Below are positions 15,358 to 23,841 of a stretch of DNA of 40,586 nt, piece by piece. Each line of letters opens with the position of its first letter. Position 1 is the stretch's first letter. Source of the stretch: Bacteroidota bacterium. GTDB lineage: Bacteria; Bacteroidota; Bacteroidia; Chitinophagales; Chitinophagaceae. Position numbers and translations under genes: made by a program. The stretch is taken from contig JAEZDC010000046.1 of NCBI GenBank assembly GCA_023429825.1, forward strand, positions 1-40,586, given 5' to 3'. The notes under the pieces were generated by a model, which had not been told where the DNA came from, did not search any database, and saw only the letters and a program-made list of their open reading frames with translations.

Positions 15358-16373
15358 TGTTCAATTTAGATACTACTCCCGGCAGAACAGCGATGGTGAA
15401 TGGAAAAGAATATTTGTTCTTCTCCGGCTATTCTTATTTAGGAATGAACCACGTATCGCAGTTTGTCGGGTTAGTAAAGGAGGGAATAGATAAGTACGGG
15501 TTATTGCATCCCTCATCAAGGATCTCCAATACAACACTTGATTTGTTTGAAGCGTTTGAAACCAAACTTGCAGAAATAACAAGCAGCGAAACAGCGGTGT
15601 GTTTCACTTCAGGATTTTTAGCAGGCAGAGCGGTGATGGAAGTCCTGAAGCACGAAACTATCTTTTGTGCCCCTGCCGCACATCCTGCGATATGTGATGA
15701 ACGAAATACCGATCAAACTTTTGGGCAATGGACAGAAGCAGTATTATCTGAAATAGATAAAGCAACGGGTACTCCTGTTTTGGCTTTCGATTCAGTAAAT
15801 CCTTTAACAGCAGAAGTGAATGATGTTTCTTTCCTGGAGAAGATTGAGAAAAAGATCATTTGTATAATAGATGATTCACATGGTGCAGGTTTGATCCGGA
15901 ATGGAAAAGGAATATCCGCTCGGTTACCTAAAAAAGAAAATATCGAGTACGTCATCACTTATTCTCTCTCTAAAGCTTTTAACTTGGTAGGTGGTGCGGT
16001 GAGTTGCAGTGACCGGTTCGCAAAGCAATTAAGATCGTGTTCTTATTATACAGCCAGTACTTCCATAGCACCTGCTTTTGCTTATGCCTTTGTAAATGGA
16101 CAGCATCTGTATCAACAGCAGCGGGAGCTGTTGAAGAGAAATATTCAACTGGCAACCCGGTTAACTAAATATGTACCTGCACCAGGTAATCATGAGTTAC
16201 CGGTTTTTATTTTACCAGGAGATGTAGATGAGAACAAGCTTGAAACAGAAGGCATTATTATTTCTTCATTTGCTTATCCTGATCCCAAAGGAAAAAAGAT
16301 CAAACGGGTTGTATTGAGTGCACTGCACACAGAAGCAGATCTTAGAAAATTAGCCGATCAGCTTTTTAAGTAA
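15357..16373 (+). CDS. PLP-dependent alpha-oxoamine synthase-like aminotransferase (BioF/KBL family)
   Basis: 338 residues, fold type I. Motifs: FFSGYSYLGM near the start, HPSSRISN where KAPA synthases have GSGGSR, VCFTSGFLAG, AHPAI, VLAFDSV, IDDSHGAG with the PLP-binding Asp and His, and YSLSKAFNLVGGAV with the Schiff-base Lys at about residue 206. The overall look is that of 8-amino-7-oxononanoate synthase, but it is roughly 50 residues shorter than typical BioF and the substrate loop differs, so I would not call it a biotin gene. No other biotin genes are present, though the neighbouring hydrolase is a BioH-like fold. Its 3' end overlaps that convergent gene by 24 bases. Confidence 0.8.
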   Translation: MFNLDTTPGRTAMVNGKEYLFFSGYSYLGMNHVSQFVGLVKEGIDKYGLLHPSSRISNTTLDLFEAFETKLAEITSSETAVCFTSGFLAGRAVMEVLKHETIFCAPAAHPAICDERNTDQTFGQWTEAVLSEIDKATGTPVLAFDSVNPLTAEVNDVSFLEKIEKKIICIIDDSHGAGLIRNGKGISARLPKKENIEYVITYSLSKAFNLVGGAVSCSDRFAKQLRSCSYYTASTSIAPAFAYAFVNGQHLYQQQRELLKRNIQLATRLTKYVPAPGNHELPVFILPGDVDENKLETEGIIISSFAYPDPKGKKIKRVVLSALHTEADLRKLADQLFK

Positions 16374-16997
16374 GACCGAGATCTCTTCTGCTCTATCCAT
16401 TACCATTACATGTTCTCCGCCTGCGATAGTATGATCGGATTTCACCAGTTTATACGGCAACAATTTATCGGCGGTTCCATGAATATGAACAACATTTGGC
16501 GGAACGGTCTCATTTCTCCATCGTCCTATCGCACCAATTGCCCAGCGATCAAAGGGAATGTTGCTTTCGAGAATTATGCGCTTTAATAATTTTCGCTGGG
16601 CTTTCCCTTTTGCTCCCAATATCCAGGCTGATGGTTTTAAAGTGAGCCATAGGATAAATTTAGAGGTAAGCTTATGTACGGGAAAATATAGAATGATCTT
16701 CCTGAGAAAGGATGGGAATTCTTTCCAGGTTTTATTACTGGATAAAATGATTGCCTTTGCATTGGGATCAGATTTAGCAATCTCAGTGGCCATCATACCA
16801 CCCAAAGAAATACCCACGATAGTAGGAGAAGGATCATCAATTGAGTTCGCTAATCGTAATGCATAATGCTCAAGCGACTCACCTGGCAACGGCTTTATCC
16901 ATTGTAGAAAGATGGGATGGCAAAATGAAAGATCCAGGAAAGAGAATATTCTTTCATCGGCTCCTAATCCACTTATGAAATAGACTTTCTTTTTGAT
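16350..16997 (-). CDS. Alpha/beta hydrolase directly behind tyrS, no canonical start codon
   Basis: The conserved N-terminus KKKVYFISGLGADERIF is encoded upstream of every ATG, GTG or TTG in this frame; the first TTG (16889) would cut off the oxyanion-hole strand. The frame is open back to the tyrS stop TAA, which is in the same frame ten bases ahead. The best start by position is ATC at 16995-16997, where homologues would be expected to have ATG. That gives 215 residues with nucleophile elbow GISLGG, acid in HIHGTADKLLP and catalytic His in AGGEHVMV. Family knowledge: serine esterase-like hydrolases, some like BioH. Either an ATC start (as infC uses ATT), a recent ATG to ATC mutation, or a base error. 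Function unknown. Confidence 0.75.
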   Translation of the reverse strand: MKKKVYFISGLGADERIFSFLDLSFCHPIFLQWIKPLPGESLEHYALRLANSIDDPSPTIVGISLGGMMATEIAKSDPNAKAIILSSNKTWKEFPSFLRKIILYFPVHKLTSKFILWLTLKPSAWILGAKGKAQRKLLKRIILESNIPFDRWAIGAIGRWRNETVPPNVVHIHGTADKLLPYKLVKSDHTIAGGEHVMVMDRAEEISVLLKKLIG

Positions 16998-17006
16998 AAC
17001 TTTCTT

Positions 17007-18290
17007 TTACACTGCTTTCACCAGGTAGTAATTCTTCTTTCCCTTTTGAACCAGCATGTACTTTCCCTGCAACAGGTCAGATTCTGTGATGGAAGCCTTA
17101 TCGATGGCTACCTTGTTCTTATTGATGCTGATGCCACCGCCCTGCCACATTTTTCTTGCTTCCCCTTTACTCGGGAATATCTGTGTTTCGGAAAGAAAAG
17201 ACAGCAGGTCATAACCTTGTGATAGCTGATCTTTTTTTATTTCAACCGCAGGAACACCTTCCATTACCTGCAGTAACTGTTCTTCATTCAAACTCTGGAG
17301 TACTTCTGTTGTGGCATTACCAAAGAGAATTTCAGAGGCTTTGATCGCAAAATCGTAATGCTCTCTTCCATGAACAAAAGTGGTGAGTTCTTCTGCCAAC
17401 CTTTTTTGAAGTATCCGTATATGCGGTGCTTTATCATGTTCTGTGATCAATCCATCAATTTCATCTTTTGGAAGTAACGTAAATATCTTGATCCACTTCT
17501 TTGCATCATCATCACTTGCATTCAACCAGAATTGGTAGAACTGGTATGGTGAAGTTTTCTTCGGATCAAGCCACACGTTCCCTTTTTCTGTTTTACCGAA
17601 TTTACCACCATCGGCTTTTGTAATGAGTGGACATGTAAATGCAAAAGCTTCTCCATTTGCTTTTCTCCTGATGATCTCTGTACCGGTAACAATATTTCCC
17701 CATTGATCACTGCCACCCATTTGTAGTTTGCAATTCTTGTTTGTGTATAGCCAGTAGAAATCGTACCCCTGTATCAACTGGTAGGTGAATTCTGTAAAGC
17801 TGATACCACTTTCGCCTTCAATTCTTTTCTTCACACTGTCTTTACTCATCATGTAATTCACAGTAATGTGCTTGCCGGTATCACGTATAAATTCAAGAAA
17901 ACTGATTCCTTTGAACCAATCATAATTATTCACCATTTCGGCAGCGTTGGTTTTACCTGCGTCAAAATCGAGGAACTGTTCTAATTGTTTTTTTACACCT
18001 GCCTGGTTCTTTGCAAGTTCATCTTCATTCAGCAGTTTTCTTTCCTCACTTTTAAAGCTGGGATCACCCACCATACCCGTAGCGCCGCCCACTAAGGCAA
18101 CAGGTTTATGACCAGCTCTTTGCAGATGAACCAAAAGCAGTATAGGTACGAGGCTGCCAATGTGCAGACTATCGGAAGTAGGATCAAAACCAATGTATCC
18201 ACTCACCATCTCTTTTTGCAGAAGTTCCTCAGTACCAGGCATGATGTCTTGAATCATACCTCTCCATTTTAATTCATCGATCAGGTTCAT
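17007..18290 (-). CDS. tyrS: Tyrosyl-tRNA synthetase
   Basis: 427 residues from the ATG that gives MNLIDELKWRG; the longer TTG start six codons upstream is not needed. Class I signatures: HIGS in DSLHIGSLVPI (residues about 42-45) and KFGKT in the KMSKS position. Tyr-specific parts include YDWFKGISFLEF, TYQLIQGYDFY and QMGGSDQWGNI. The C-terminal S4 RNA-binding domain is complete (KMWQGGGISINKNKV). It charges tRNA-Tyr. Its TAA is followed in the same frame by an alpha/beta hydrolase without a normal start, so read-through would fuse the two. A -7 element lies 15 bases ahead of the ATG. Confidence 0.96.
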   Translation of the reverse strand: MNLIDELKWRGMIQDIMPGTEELLQKEMVSGYIGFDPTSDSLHIGSLVPILLLVHLQRAGHKPVALVGGATGMVGDPSFKSEERKLLNEDELAKNQAGVKKQLEQFLDFDAGKTNAAEMVNNYDWFKGISFLEFIRDTGKHITVNYMMSKDSVKKRIEGESGISFTEFTYQLIQGYDFYWLYTNKNCKLQMGGSDQWGNIVTGTEIIRRKANGEAFAFTCPLITKADGGKFGKTEKGNVWLDPKKTSPYQFYQFWLNASDDDAKKWIKIFTLLPKDEIDGLITEHDKAPHIRILQKRLAEELTTFVHGREHYDFAIKASEILFGNATTEVLQSLNEEQLLQVMEGVPAVEIKKDQLSQGYDLLSFLSETQIFPSKGEARKMWQGGGISINKNKVAIDKASITESDLLQGKYMLVQKGKKNYYLVKAV

Positions 18291-18305
18291 TACATTCAAT
18301 TTTGG

Positions 18306-18313
18306 CAAATATA
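18306..18313 (-). promoter_or_regulatory. -7 promoter element before tyrS
   Basis: TATATTTG on the minus strand, perfect to TAnnTTTG, with CTTT about 19 bases upstream as a weak -33. It overlaps the alternative TTG start of tyrS, which argues for the ATG at 18290. Confidence 0.5.
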
Positions 18314-18402
18314 GGGGTTGAATAAAGGCTTAAAGGCTATTAAAAGCATCTGAAACACTGGTTTTTGTATCTATTAATCAAGGCTATAAGGTGGGTAAGA
18401 CT

Positions 18403-18410
18403 TAATTTTG
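18403..18410 (+). promoter_or_regulatory. -7 promoter element before the C25 peptidase gene
   Basis: TAATTTTG, perfect to TAnnTTTG, 56 bases before the ATG at 18467, giving a leader of roughly 50 bases. Divergent from the tyrS promoter in a 176-bp gap. Confidence 0.4.
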
Positions 18411-18466
18411 AAAGCATTAGATAAAATCCAACGTACCCATAATACGTTTAAGAAAAAACTCCCTCA

Positions 18467-21400
18467 ATGATCCTATTCAGAAGAACTGCCATTTTACTCT
18501 TCTTTATCCTCGTAAGCTGTGCAGCTTTTGCGCAATCGTACAGGAACGAATGGATCGATCATTCAAAAACTTATTTCAAGTTTAAGATAGGCCTGTTTGG
18601 TGCAGACCCGGTAAATATATTCCGGCATTCAGGTCTTGTAAGAATACCTTATTCCACTTTACAAAATGCAGGATTAGCAAATACACCTTCCGAGCATTTT
18701 CAACTGTTCAGGAATGGCGAAGAAGTGCCATTGTACATCACCACCGCTTCCGGCCTATTGGGTCCTTCAGACTTTATAGAGTTCTGGGGCAAGAGCAATG
18801 ATGGAAAGATGGATATAGATCTTTACCGTGATACCACGCATCACCTGAACAATTTCTGGAGCCTTGTTTCTGACAGCGCCTCTTATTTTCTAACAGTGAA
18901 CACAAGCGGAAGCAATAAAAGATTGGTGACAACTGCCAACGATGTGGCGGGCACCACCTTAGAGGCAGATTCAATGTTCACTTATACGGCGTACAGGTAT
19001 TTCAAAGCACAGATCAACCAGGGCTTTGCTGCCAATGCGGGGATCAGTTTATATTCTTCTTCATACGACAGGGGAGAAACGTGGACCAGCAGAAGAGTTA
19101 GGCCTAATGGGAATAGTTGCGGAGGCCAGGCACAATTACCGCAAAACTTTCCCAATCTTTTTGCTCATTTGAATGGCCCTGCAGCAAAGTATAAGATCAA
19201 CATGGCAGGGAACGCGAATAATACCAGGAGAGTAAGGATCAATCTTAATAATGACTCTTTGACCACTGTACAGATGGATTATTATAACCAGTCCAGGTTA
19301 CAGGGTACAGTTCCCATGAGTAAGTTAAGCAGTGATGCCGCCAATTTTCTTTTTATTAATCAATCACAGGTAGGATGCGATGAGTTCAAGATCTCTACAG
19401 TGGAGATCAGCTATAGCCGTAAGTTCAATTTTGGAGGAAACAACAGGTTTGAATTCACACTTGATCCTTCTGCTGACGGCAGGTTTTTAAAGATCACCAA
19501 CTTTGTACATGGCGGATCGGCCCCTATACTCTATGATCTTACAAATGGTAAAAGGTATGTAGCGGATATTTCCGTTACAGACACGGTGAGGGTTGTGTTA
19601 GCCCCTTCAACCCAACCGTATGAATTGGTTTTATTAAGCACCGCAGTTACTGCTACCGGTGTGACTGCCTTAACACAAAAGAACTTTGTTAATTTCTCGA
19701 CAGCTTCCAACCAGGGTAATTATATCATCATCACCAATAAGTCTATTTACAGTACAGACAATTCTAACCCGATCACTCAATATAAAAACTATCGTGCTTC
19801 ATCTGAAGGAGGAAGTCATAATGTAATTGTAGCTGACCAGGAAGAATTATCTGACCAGTTTGCATATGGCGTTGCCAAACATCCGTTGTCTATAAGGAAC
19901 TTCTCAAGGTTCGCACTGGCGAATTTCACTGTAGCGCCAAAGAATATCTTTATCATTGGAAAAGGTGTAACCTACGCAGTGAATGATGGGCCGGGTAGTT
20001 CTGTACCAACGGAAACCCAGGCATCGAATCAACAACTCAATCTTGTTCCTACCTGGGGCAATCCTGCTTCTGATAATCTATTGGTTGCTGCCAATAATAC
20101 GAATGCTACTCCAACCATTCCTATTGGAAGAATATCTGTTGTAAATACGCAGGAGGTGGCAGATTATCTTCAAAAGGTGATCGAATACGAAACTGCCCAA
20201 AGAGATACAACGCAAACACTGGCTAAAAAAGCATGGATGAAGAATGTGTTGCAGGTGACCGGTGCAAATGATGAAACGTTAGGTACCCAGTTAGATGGTT
20301 ACATGACCAATTACAAGAACATCATCTCTGACACTTCATGGGGAGCAAAGGTTACCAATTACAGCAAAACTGCAAATCCTTCCACTTATACAGACGACAT
20401 ACAGCATTTTAAAACACTTTATGAAGAGGGTGCTTCCTTGCTGCAATATTTCGGACACTCTTCTGCCACTGCACTCGATTTCAATTTAGATATTCCTGAA
20501 AATTATAACAACCTGGGTAAGTACCCGATGTTCATCGTGAACGGATGTAATTCCGGCAATTTCTTTTTGCTGGAGAGTACCCGGCTTACATCAAAGACCA
20601 CTGTTTCTGAAAAGTATGTATTGGCACAACAAAGGGGAGCGATAGGATTCGTTGCGAGTACGCACTATGGTATTGTGAACTACCTTGACATCTACACCAA
20701 AAAGATATATGACGCGGTAGCTAAAACGAAATACAATCAATCTATCGGTGAGATATTAAAAGAAGGCATCAGTCAATCTTTGCAGCAGACAGGTTCGTTG
20801 GATTATTACAGCCGCGTACATGCCGAGCAAACAGGCTATCATGGTGATCCTGCCATCAAGCTGAATACTTTTGCGCAGGCTGATTATGCCATAGAAGCTT
20901 CGCAGATAGAGATCACACCATCATTCATCTCGGTAGCAGATGATTCATTTTCTGTAAAGACAAAAATTTACAATTTAGGAAAGGCTACTACTGATTCTGT
21001 TAACTTCAAACTGACCAGGACATATCCTAACGGAAACACTGCTACAGTATACACGAAGAAGTTCCCGGCGATAAAATATGCCGATTCAGTTACAGTAAAG
21101 ATCCCCATCGTAGGTAATACAGAGAAAGGAACCAACACCATCACTGCAGTAATCGATCATACGAACTCACTCAGTGAGATATCAGAGTACAACAATTCTG
21201 CTTCTAAAACATTTACCGTATCAGAAGATGAGATACGACCGATCTTCCCTTACAACTATTCCATCATCACCACAGACTCCGTTAAATTGAAGGCATCTAC
21301 CGTGAATCCTTTCACTGCCAGCAGGGAGTATTTGATGGAGATGGATACCACTGCGTTGTTCAACTCTGTATCCAAAGTAACAGGTTCCGTTACTTCAATT

Positions 21401-23302
21401 GGCGGGCTGATAGAATACCCTGCTATGGCTGTTACAGCGGATGTTACTTATTACTGGAGAGTTTCCCCTGGGGGACTTTCAACGCCGCACTGGTATACAT
21501 ACTCTTTTGTGCGCCGTGCAGGAAGCGAAGGTTTCCAGCAGGAACATATTCATCAACGCACTGATGCTACGTTAGACAAATTGAACCTGGATTCAACTAC
21601 ACGGCAATACAGCTTTACCAACAAGCGAAATAATTTATTTATCACTCATTCTATTTATCCAACCAGTGGAACAGAAGATGGGCATTTCAGTGTGTCAGTG
21701 AATGGCTCTGCATTTATCAGGAGTGCGTGTGTTGGCGGATCGATCATATTCAATGTTTTTGATTCTCTCACCTTCAGGCCATGGAAGAATGTAACCGGAA
21801 CCGATTACCAAAGTGGTGCCGGTGGCAATGGCTCTTGTGCCAGCAATGGAAGAGAATGGAATTTCGAATACAGCACACGAGACAGCGCTAACCGGAGAAA
21901 GGCCATGCAGTTCATGGATGCGATACCGAACGGACAATACGTGGTGGTGAGAAAGATCTATGACCAGGGCAATAACGATTTTGCACCTGTATGGGCGGCA
22001 GACACTGCGAGGTATGGATCAGGAAATTCTTTGTATCACAGGCTAAAGAATCAAAACCTGCCGATAGACAATTTCAGTTTTCCAAGAACCTTTGTGTTCA
22101 TCTATAGAAAGAACAATAACAGCTTCACACCTGTTTCAGCATTTAGTGCCGGCCTGTATGACAGGATCACTTTGTCGAAGGACATCATTACAAAAGATAC
22201 GTTAGGGTATATCACCTCGCCTAAGTTTGGCCCGGCAAAAACATGGAAGAATGTAGTTTGGTCAGGCGCAGGTGATGCAAATGATGCAGTGAGTGTAGAG
22301 GTGATAGGTGTAGATGCCAACAACAAAGATTCGTTGCTATACACATTGAACTCCACGCAGCAAAACTTCAGTATTGCATCGGTTAGTGCAACGGCATTAC
22401 CTTATATCAAATTAAAATTAAAGAACCAGGATTCTATCACTGCCACACCATATCAACTGGGCATGTGGCGAGTTGAATATGATGCTGTTCCTGAAGGTGC
22501 CATCGCTCCCAACATGCATTATACGCCGGCTCCGGATTCTGCAGGTTCAGGAATCTCTGTTCCTTCGGATTCCATCTTTACCAGTATTGCATTCAAGAAT
22601 GTAAGCGCTTCCAACTTCGACAGCCTTACTATTAAAGCAGTATTATACGATTCCACATACACTACCGCTTACCATTTCAATTTACCCAAGACAAAAACTG
22701 TTATAGCAGGAGATTCTGTTCATATCAATGTGCAGGTAGGTATCGGGCAATTTCAAACCGGTATGTATAACCTGTACATCGATGTAAATCCCAATGTGCT
22801 GCCAGAACAATTCCACTTCAATAACTTCTTCTATAAGCAGGTGTATATCAAGAACACGTATGCACAGGAATGTACCGGCGGAAGTATATTCTTTACCTCT
22901 CCTGCGGCGGGCTCCACTTATCAATGGCAGATGAGTACAGACAGCGTGAATTTTACTAACATCACCAACAACGGCAATTATTCCGGCACTAATACCCGAA
23001 CCCTACAGTTGAACAGTCTCCCTGGAACAGCGTACGGGTACCAGTATCGTTGCGTGGTGGATGGCGTAGCCGGCCAGGTATATACGCTGAAGTTCAGTAA
23101 CTATTGGAACGGACGTGTGAGTACGGCATGGGAAACCGCTGCCAACTGGAATTGCGGAACTTTACCTGATGAATATTCTGATGTGTATATTCCTTCCGGA
23201 AACGTGGTGATCAGTTCTAATGTAAGGGTACGCTCACTTACTTTAGCTAATGGCGTAAATCTTACCGTGGCGCCGGGCTACACACTTACTATTTTAAAAT
23301 AA
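18467..23302 (+). CDS. C25 (gingipain-type) cysteine peptidase, PorU/PorU2-like type IX secretion sortase
   Basis: 1611 residues. Signal peptide in the first ~23 residues (AFA-Q); an LVSC lipobox is embedded in it, so lipidation is not excluded. A beta-rich N-terminal half leads to a peptidase C25 domain at about 410-790 with the dyad His664 (YFGHSSA) and Cys694 (VNGCNSG). A CARDB-like module follows (VKTKIYNLGKATTDSVNF, SLSEISEYNNSA), then further beta modules and a second CARDB-like repeat near 1460. Family knowledge: PorU removes the C-terminal sorting domain of type IX cargo and attaches the protein to the cell surface. At 1611 residues it is longer than classical PorU, which fits the PorU2 variant. 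The end LTVAPGYTLTILK is not a standard sorting domain. One-base overlap with the next gene. Confidence 0.82.
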   Translation: MILFRRTAILLFFILVSCAAFAQSYRNEWIDHSKTYFKFKIGLFGADPVNIFRHSGLVRIPYSTLQNAGLANTPSEHFQLFRNGEEVPLYITTASGLLGPSDFIEFWGKSNDGKMDIDLYRDTTHHLNNFWSLVSDSASYFLTVNTSGSNKRLVTTANDVAGTTLEADSMFTYTAYRYFKAQINQGFAANAGISLYSSSYDRGETWTSRRVRPNGNSCGGQAQLPQNFPNLFAHLNGPAAKYKINMAGNANNTRRVRINLNNDSLTTVQMDYYNQSRLQGTVPMSKLSSDAANFLFINQSQVGCDEFKISTVEISYSRKFNFGGNNRFEFTLDPSADGRFLKITNFVHGGSAPILYDLTNGKRYVADISVTDTVRVVLAPSTQPYELVLLSTAVTATGVTALTQKNFVNFSTASNQGNYIIITNKSIYSTDNSNPITQYKNYRASSEGGSHNVIVADQEELSDQFAYGVAKHPLSIRNFSRFALANFTVAPKNIFIIGKGVTYAVNDGPGSSVPTETQASNQQLNLVPTWGNPASDNLLVAANNTNATPTIPIGRISVVNTQEVADYLQKVIEYETAQRDTTQTLAKKAWMKNVLQVTGANDETLGTQLDGYMTNYKNIISDTSWGAKVTNYSKTANPSTYTDDIQHFKTLYEEGASLLQYFGHSSATALDFNLDIPENYNNLGKYPMFIVNGCNSGNFFLLESTRLTSKTTVSEKYVLAQQRGAIGFVASTHYGIVNYLDIYTKKIYDAVAKTKYNQSIGEILKEGISQSLQQTGSLDYYSRVHAEQTGYHGDPAIKLNTFAQADYAIEASQIEITPSFISVADDSFSVKTKIYNLGKATTDSVNFKLTRTYPNGNTATVYTKKFPAIKYADSVTVKIPIVGNTEKGTNTITAVIDHTNSLSEISEYNNSASKTFTVSEDEIRPIFPYNYSIITTDSVKLKASTVNPFTASREYLMEMDTTALFNSVSKVTGSVTSIGGLIEYPAMAVTADVTYYWRVSPGGLSTPHWYTYSFVRRAGSEGFQQEHIHQRTDATLDKLNLDSTTRQYSFTNKRNNLFITHSIYPTSGTEDGHFSVSVNGSAFIRSACVGGSIIFNVFDSLTFRPWKNVTGTDYQSGAGGNGSCASNGREWNFEYSTRDSANRRKAMQFMDAIPNGQYVVVRKIYDQGNNDFAPVWAADTARYGSGNSLYHRLKNQNLPIDNFSFPRTFVFIYRKNNNSFTPVSAFSAGLYDRITLSKDIITKDTLGYITSPKFGPAKTWKNVVWSGAGDANDAVSVEVIGVDANNKDSLLYTLNSTQQNFSIASVSATALPYIKLKLKNQDSITATPYQLGMWRVEYDAVPEGAIAPNMHYTPAPDSAGSGISVPSDSIFTSIAFKNVSASNFDSLTIKAVLYDSTYTTAYHFNLPKTKTVIAGDSVHINVQVGIGQFQTGMYNLYIDVNPNVLPEQFHFNNFFYKQVYIKNTYAQECTGGSIFFTSPAAGSTYQWQMSTDSVNFTNITNNGNYSGTNTRTLQLNSLPGTAYGYQYRCVVDGVAGQVYTLKFSNYWNGRVSTAWETAANWNCGTLPDEYSDVYIPSGNVVISSNVRVRSLTLANGVNLTVAPGYTLTILK

Positions 23303-23805
23303 TGACAAGGATCGGTCTTATCTCTGATACGCATGGCTTCCTGGATGATGCCGTATTCACTCACTTCAAGGATCGCGATGAGATATGGCATGCAGGAGAC
23401 TTCGGCGACATATCTATTGCAGAAACACTTGCACAACGATCGGGCTTACCGGTGAGGGGTGTATACGGAAATATCGATGGTAATGATGTAAGAAGTGTTT
23501 ACCCCGAACAACTTGTTTTTACATGTGAGCAGGTGAATGTTCTTATCACGCATATCGGTGGATATCCAAAGAGATATGCACCGGGTATCAAGCAACAGAT
23601 CATCGCTAACCAATCCAAACTATTCATCAGCGGGCATTCACATATCCTGAAGATCATTTATGATGACGAGATCAATTGCCTGCATATCAATCCCGGTGCT
23701 GCGGGGAAACAGGGTTGGCACAAGGTGCGTACCATCGTTCGGTTTAGCATCGATGGCACAGAGATCAAAGACTGCCAGGTGATAGAGTTGGGTAAAAGGG
23801 GTTAA
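23302..23805 (+). CDS. YfcE/MJ0936-type metallophosphoesterase
   Basis: 167 residues with all five metal-site blocks of the small calcineurin-like phosphodiesterases: SDTHG at residues 8-12, HAGDFGD, YGNIDG, THIGGYP and SGHSH, ending with NPGAAG. The enzyme class hydrolyses phosphodiesters with two divalent metals; the natural substrate is unknown for most members. The ATG shares one base with the stop of the peptidase gene (TAATG), so it is translationally coupled although the two functions are not obviously linked. Confidence 0.93.
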   Translation: MTRIGLISDTHGFLDDAVFTHFKDRDEIWHAGDFGDISIAETLAQRSGLPVRGVYGNIDGNDVRSVYPEQLVFTCEQVNVLITHIGGYPKRYAPGIKQQIIANQSKLFISGHSHILKIIYDDEINCLHINPGAAGKQGWHKVRTIVRFSIDGTEIKDCQVIELGKRG

Positions 23806-23820
23806 TTGAACTGCTTTTGC

Positions 23821-23828
23821 TAAGTTTG
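23821..23828 (+). promoter_or_regulatory. -7 promoter element before the FKBP fusion gene
   Basis: TAAGTTTG, perfect to TAnnTTTG, 13 bases ahead of the ATG at 23842, in the 36-bp gap behind the phosphoesterase gene. No obvious -33 box. Confidence 0.4.
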
Positions 23829-23841
23829 GGAAAATGATCTC

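Noticed and set aside
16558..16866. Plus-strand 102-residue frame
   Set aside because: Antisense shadow of the alpha/beta hydrolase, which has clear family motifs on the minus strand.
22860..23302. Type IX C-terminal sorting domain at the end of the C25 peptidase
   Set aside because: The last residues lack the usual conserved Gly/Lys strand pattern; PorU-type sortases are themselves not processed in this way.
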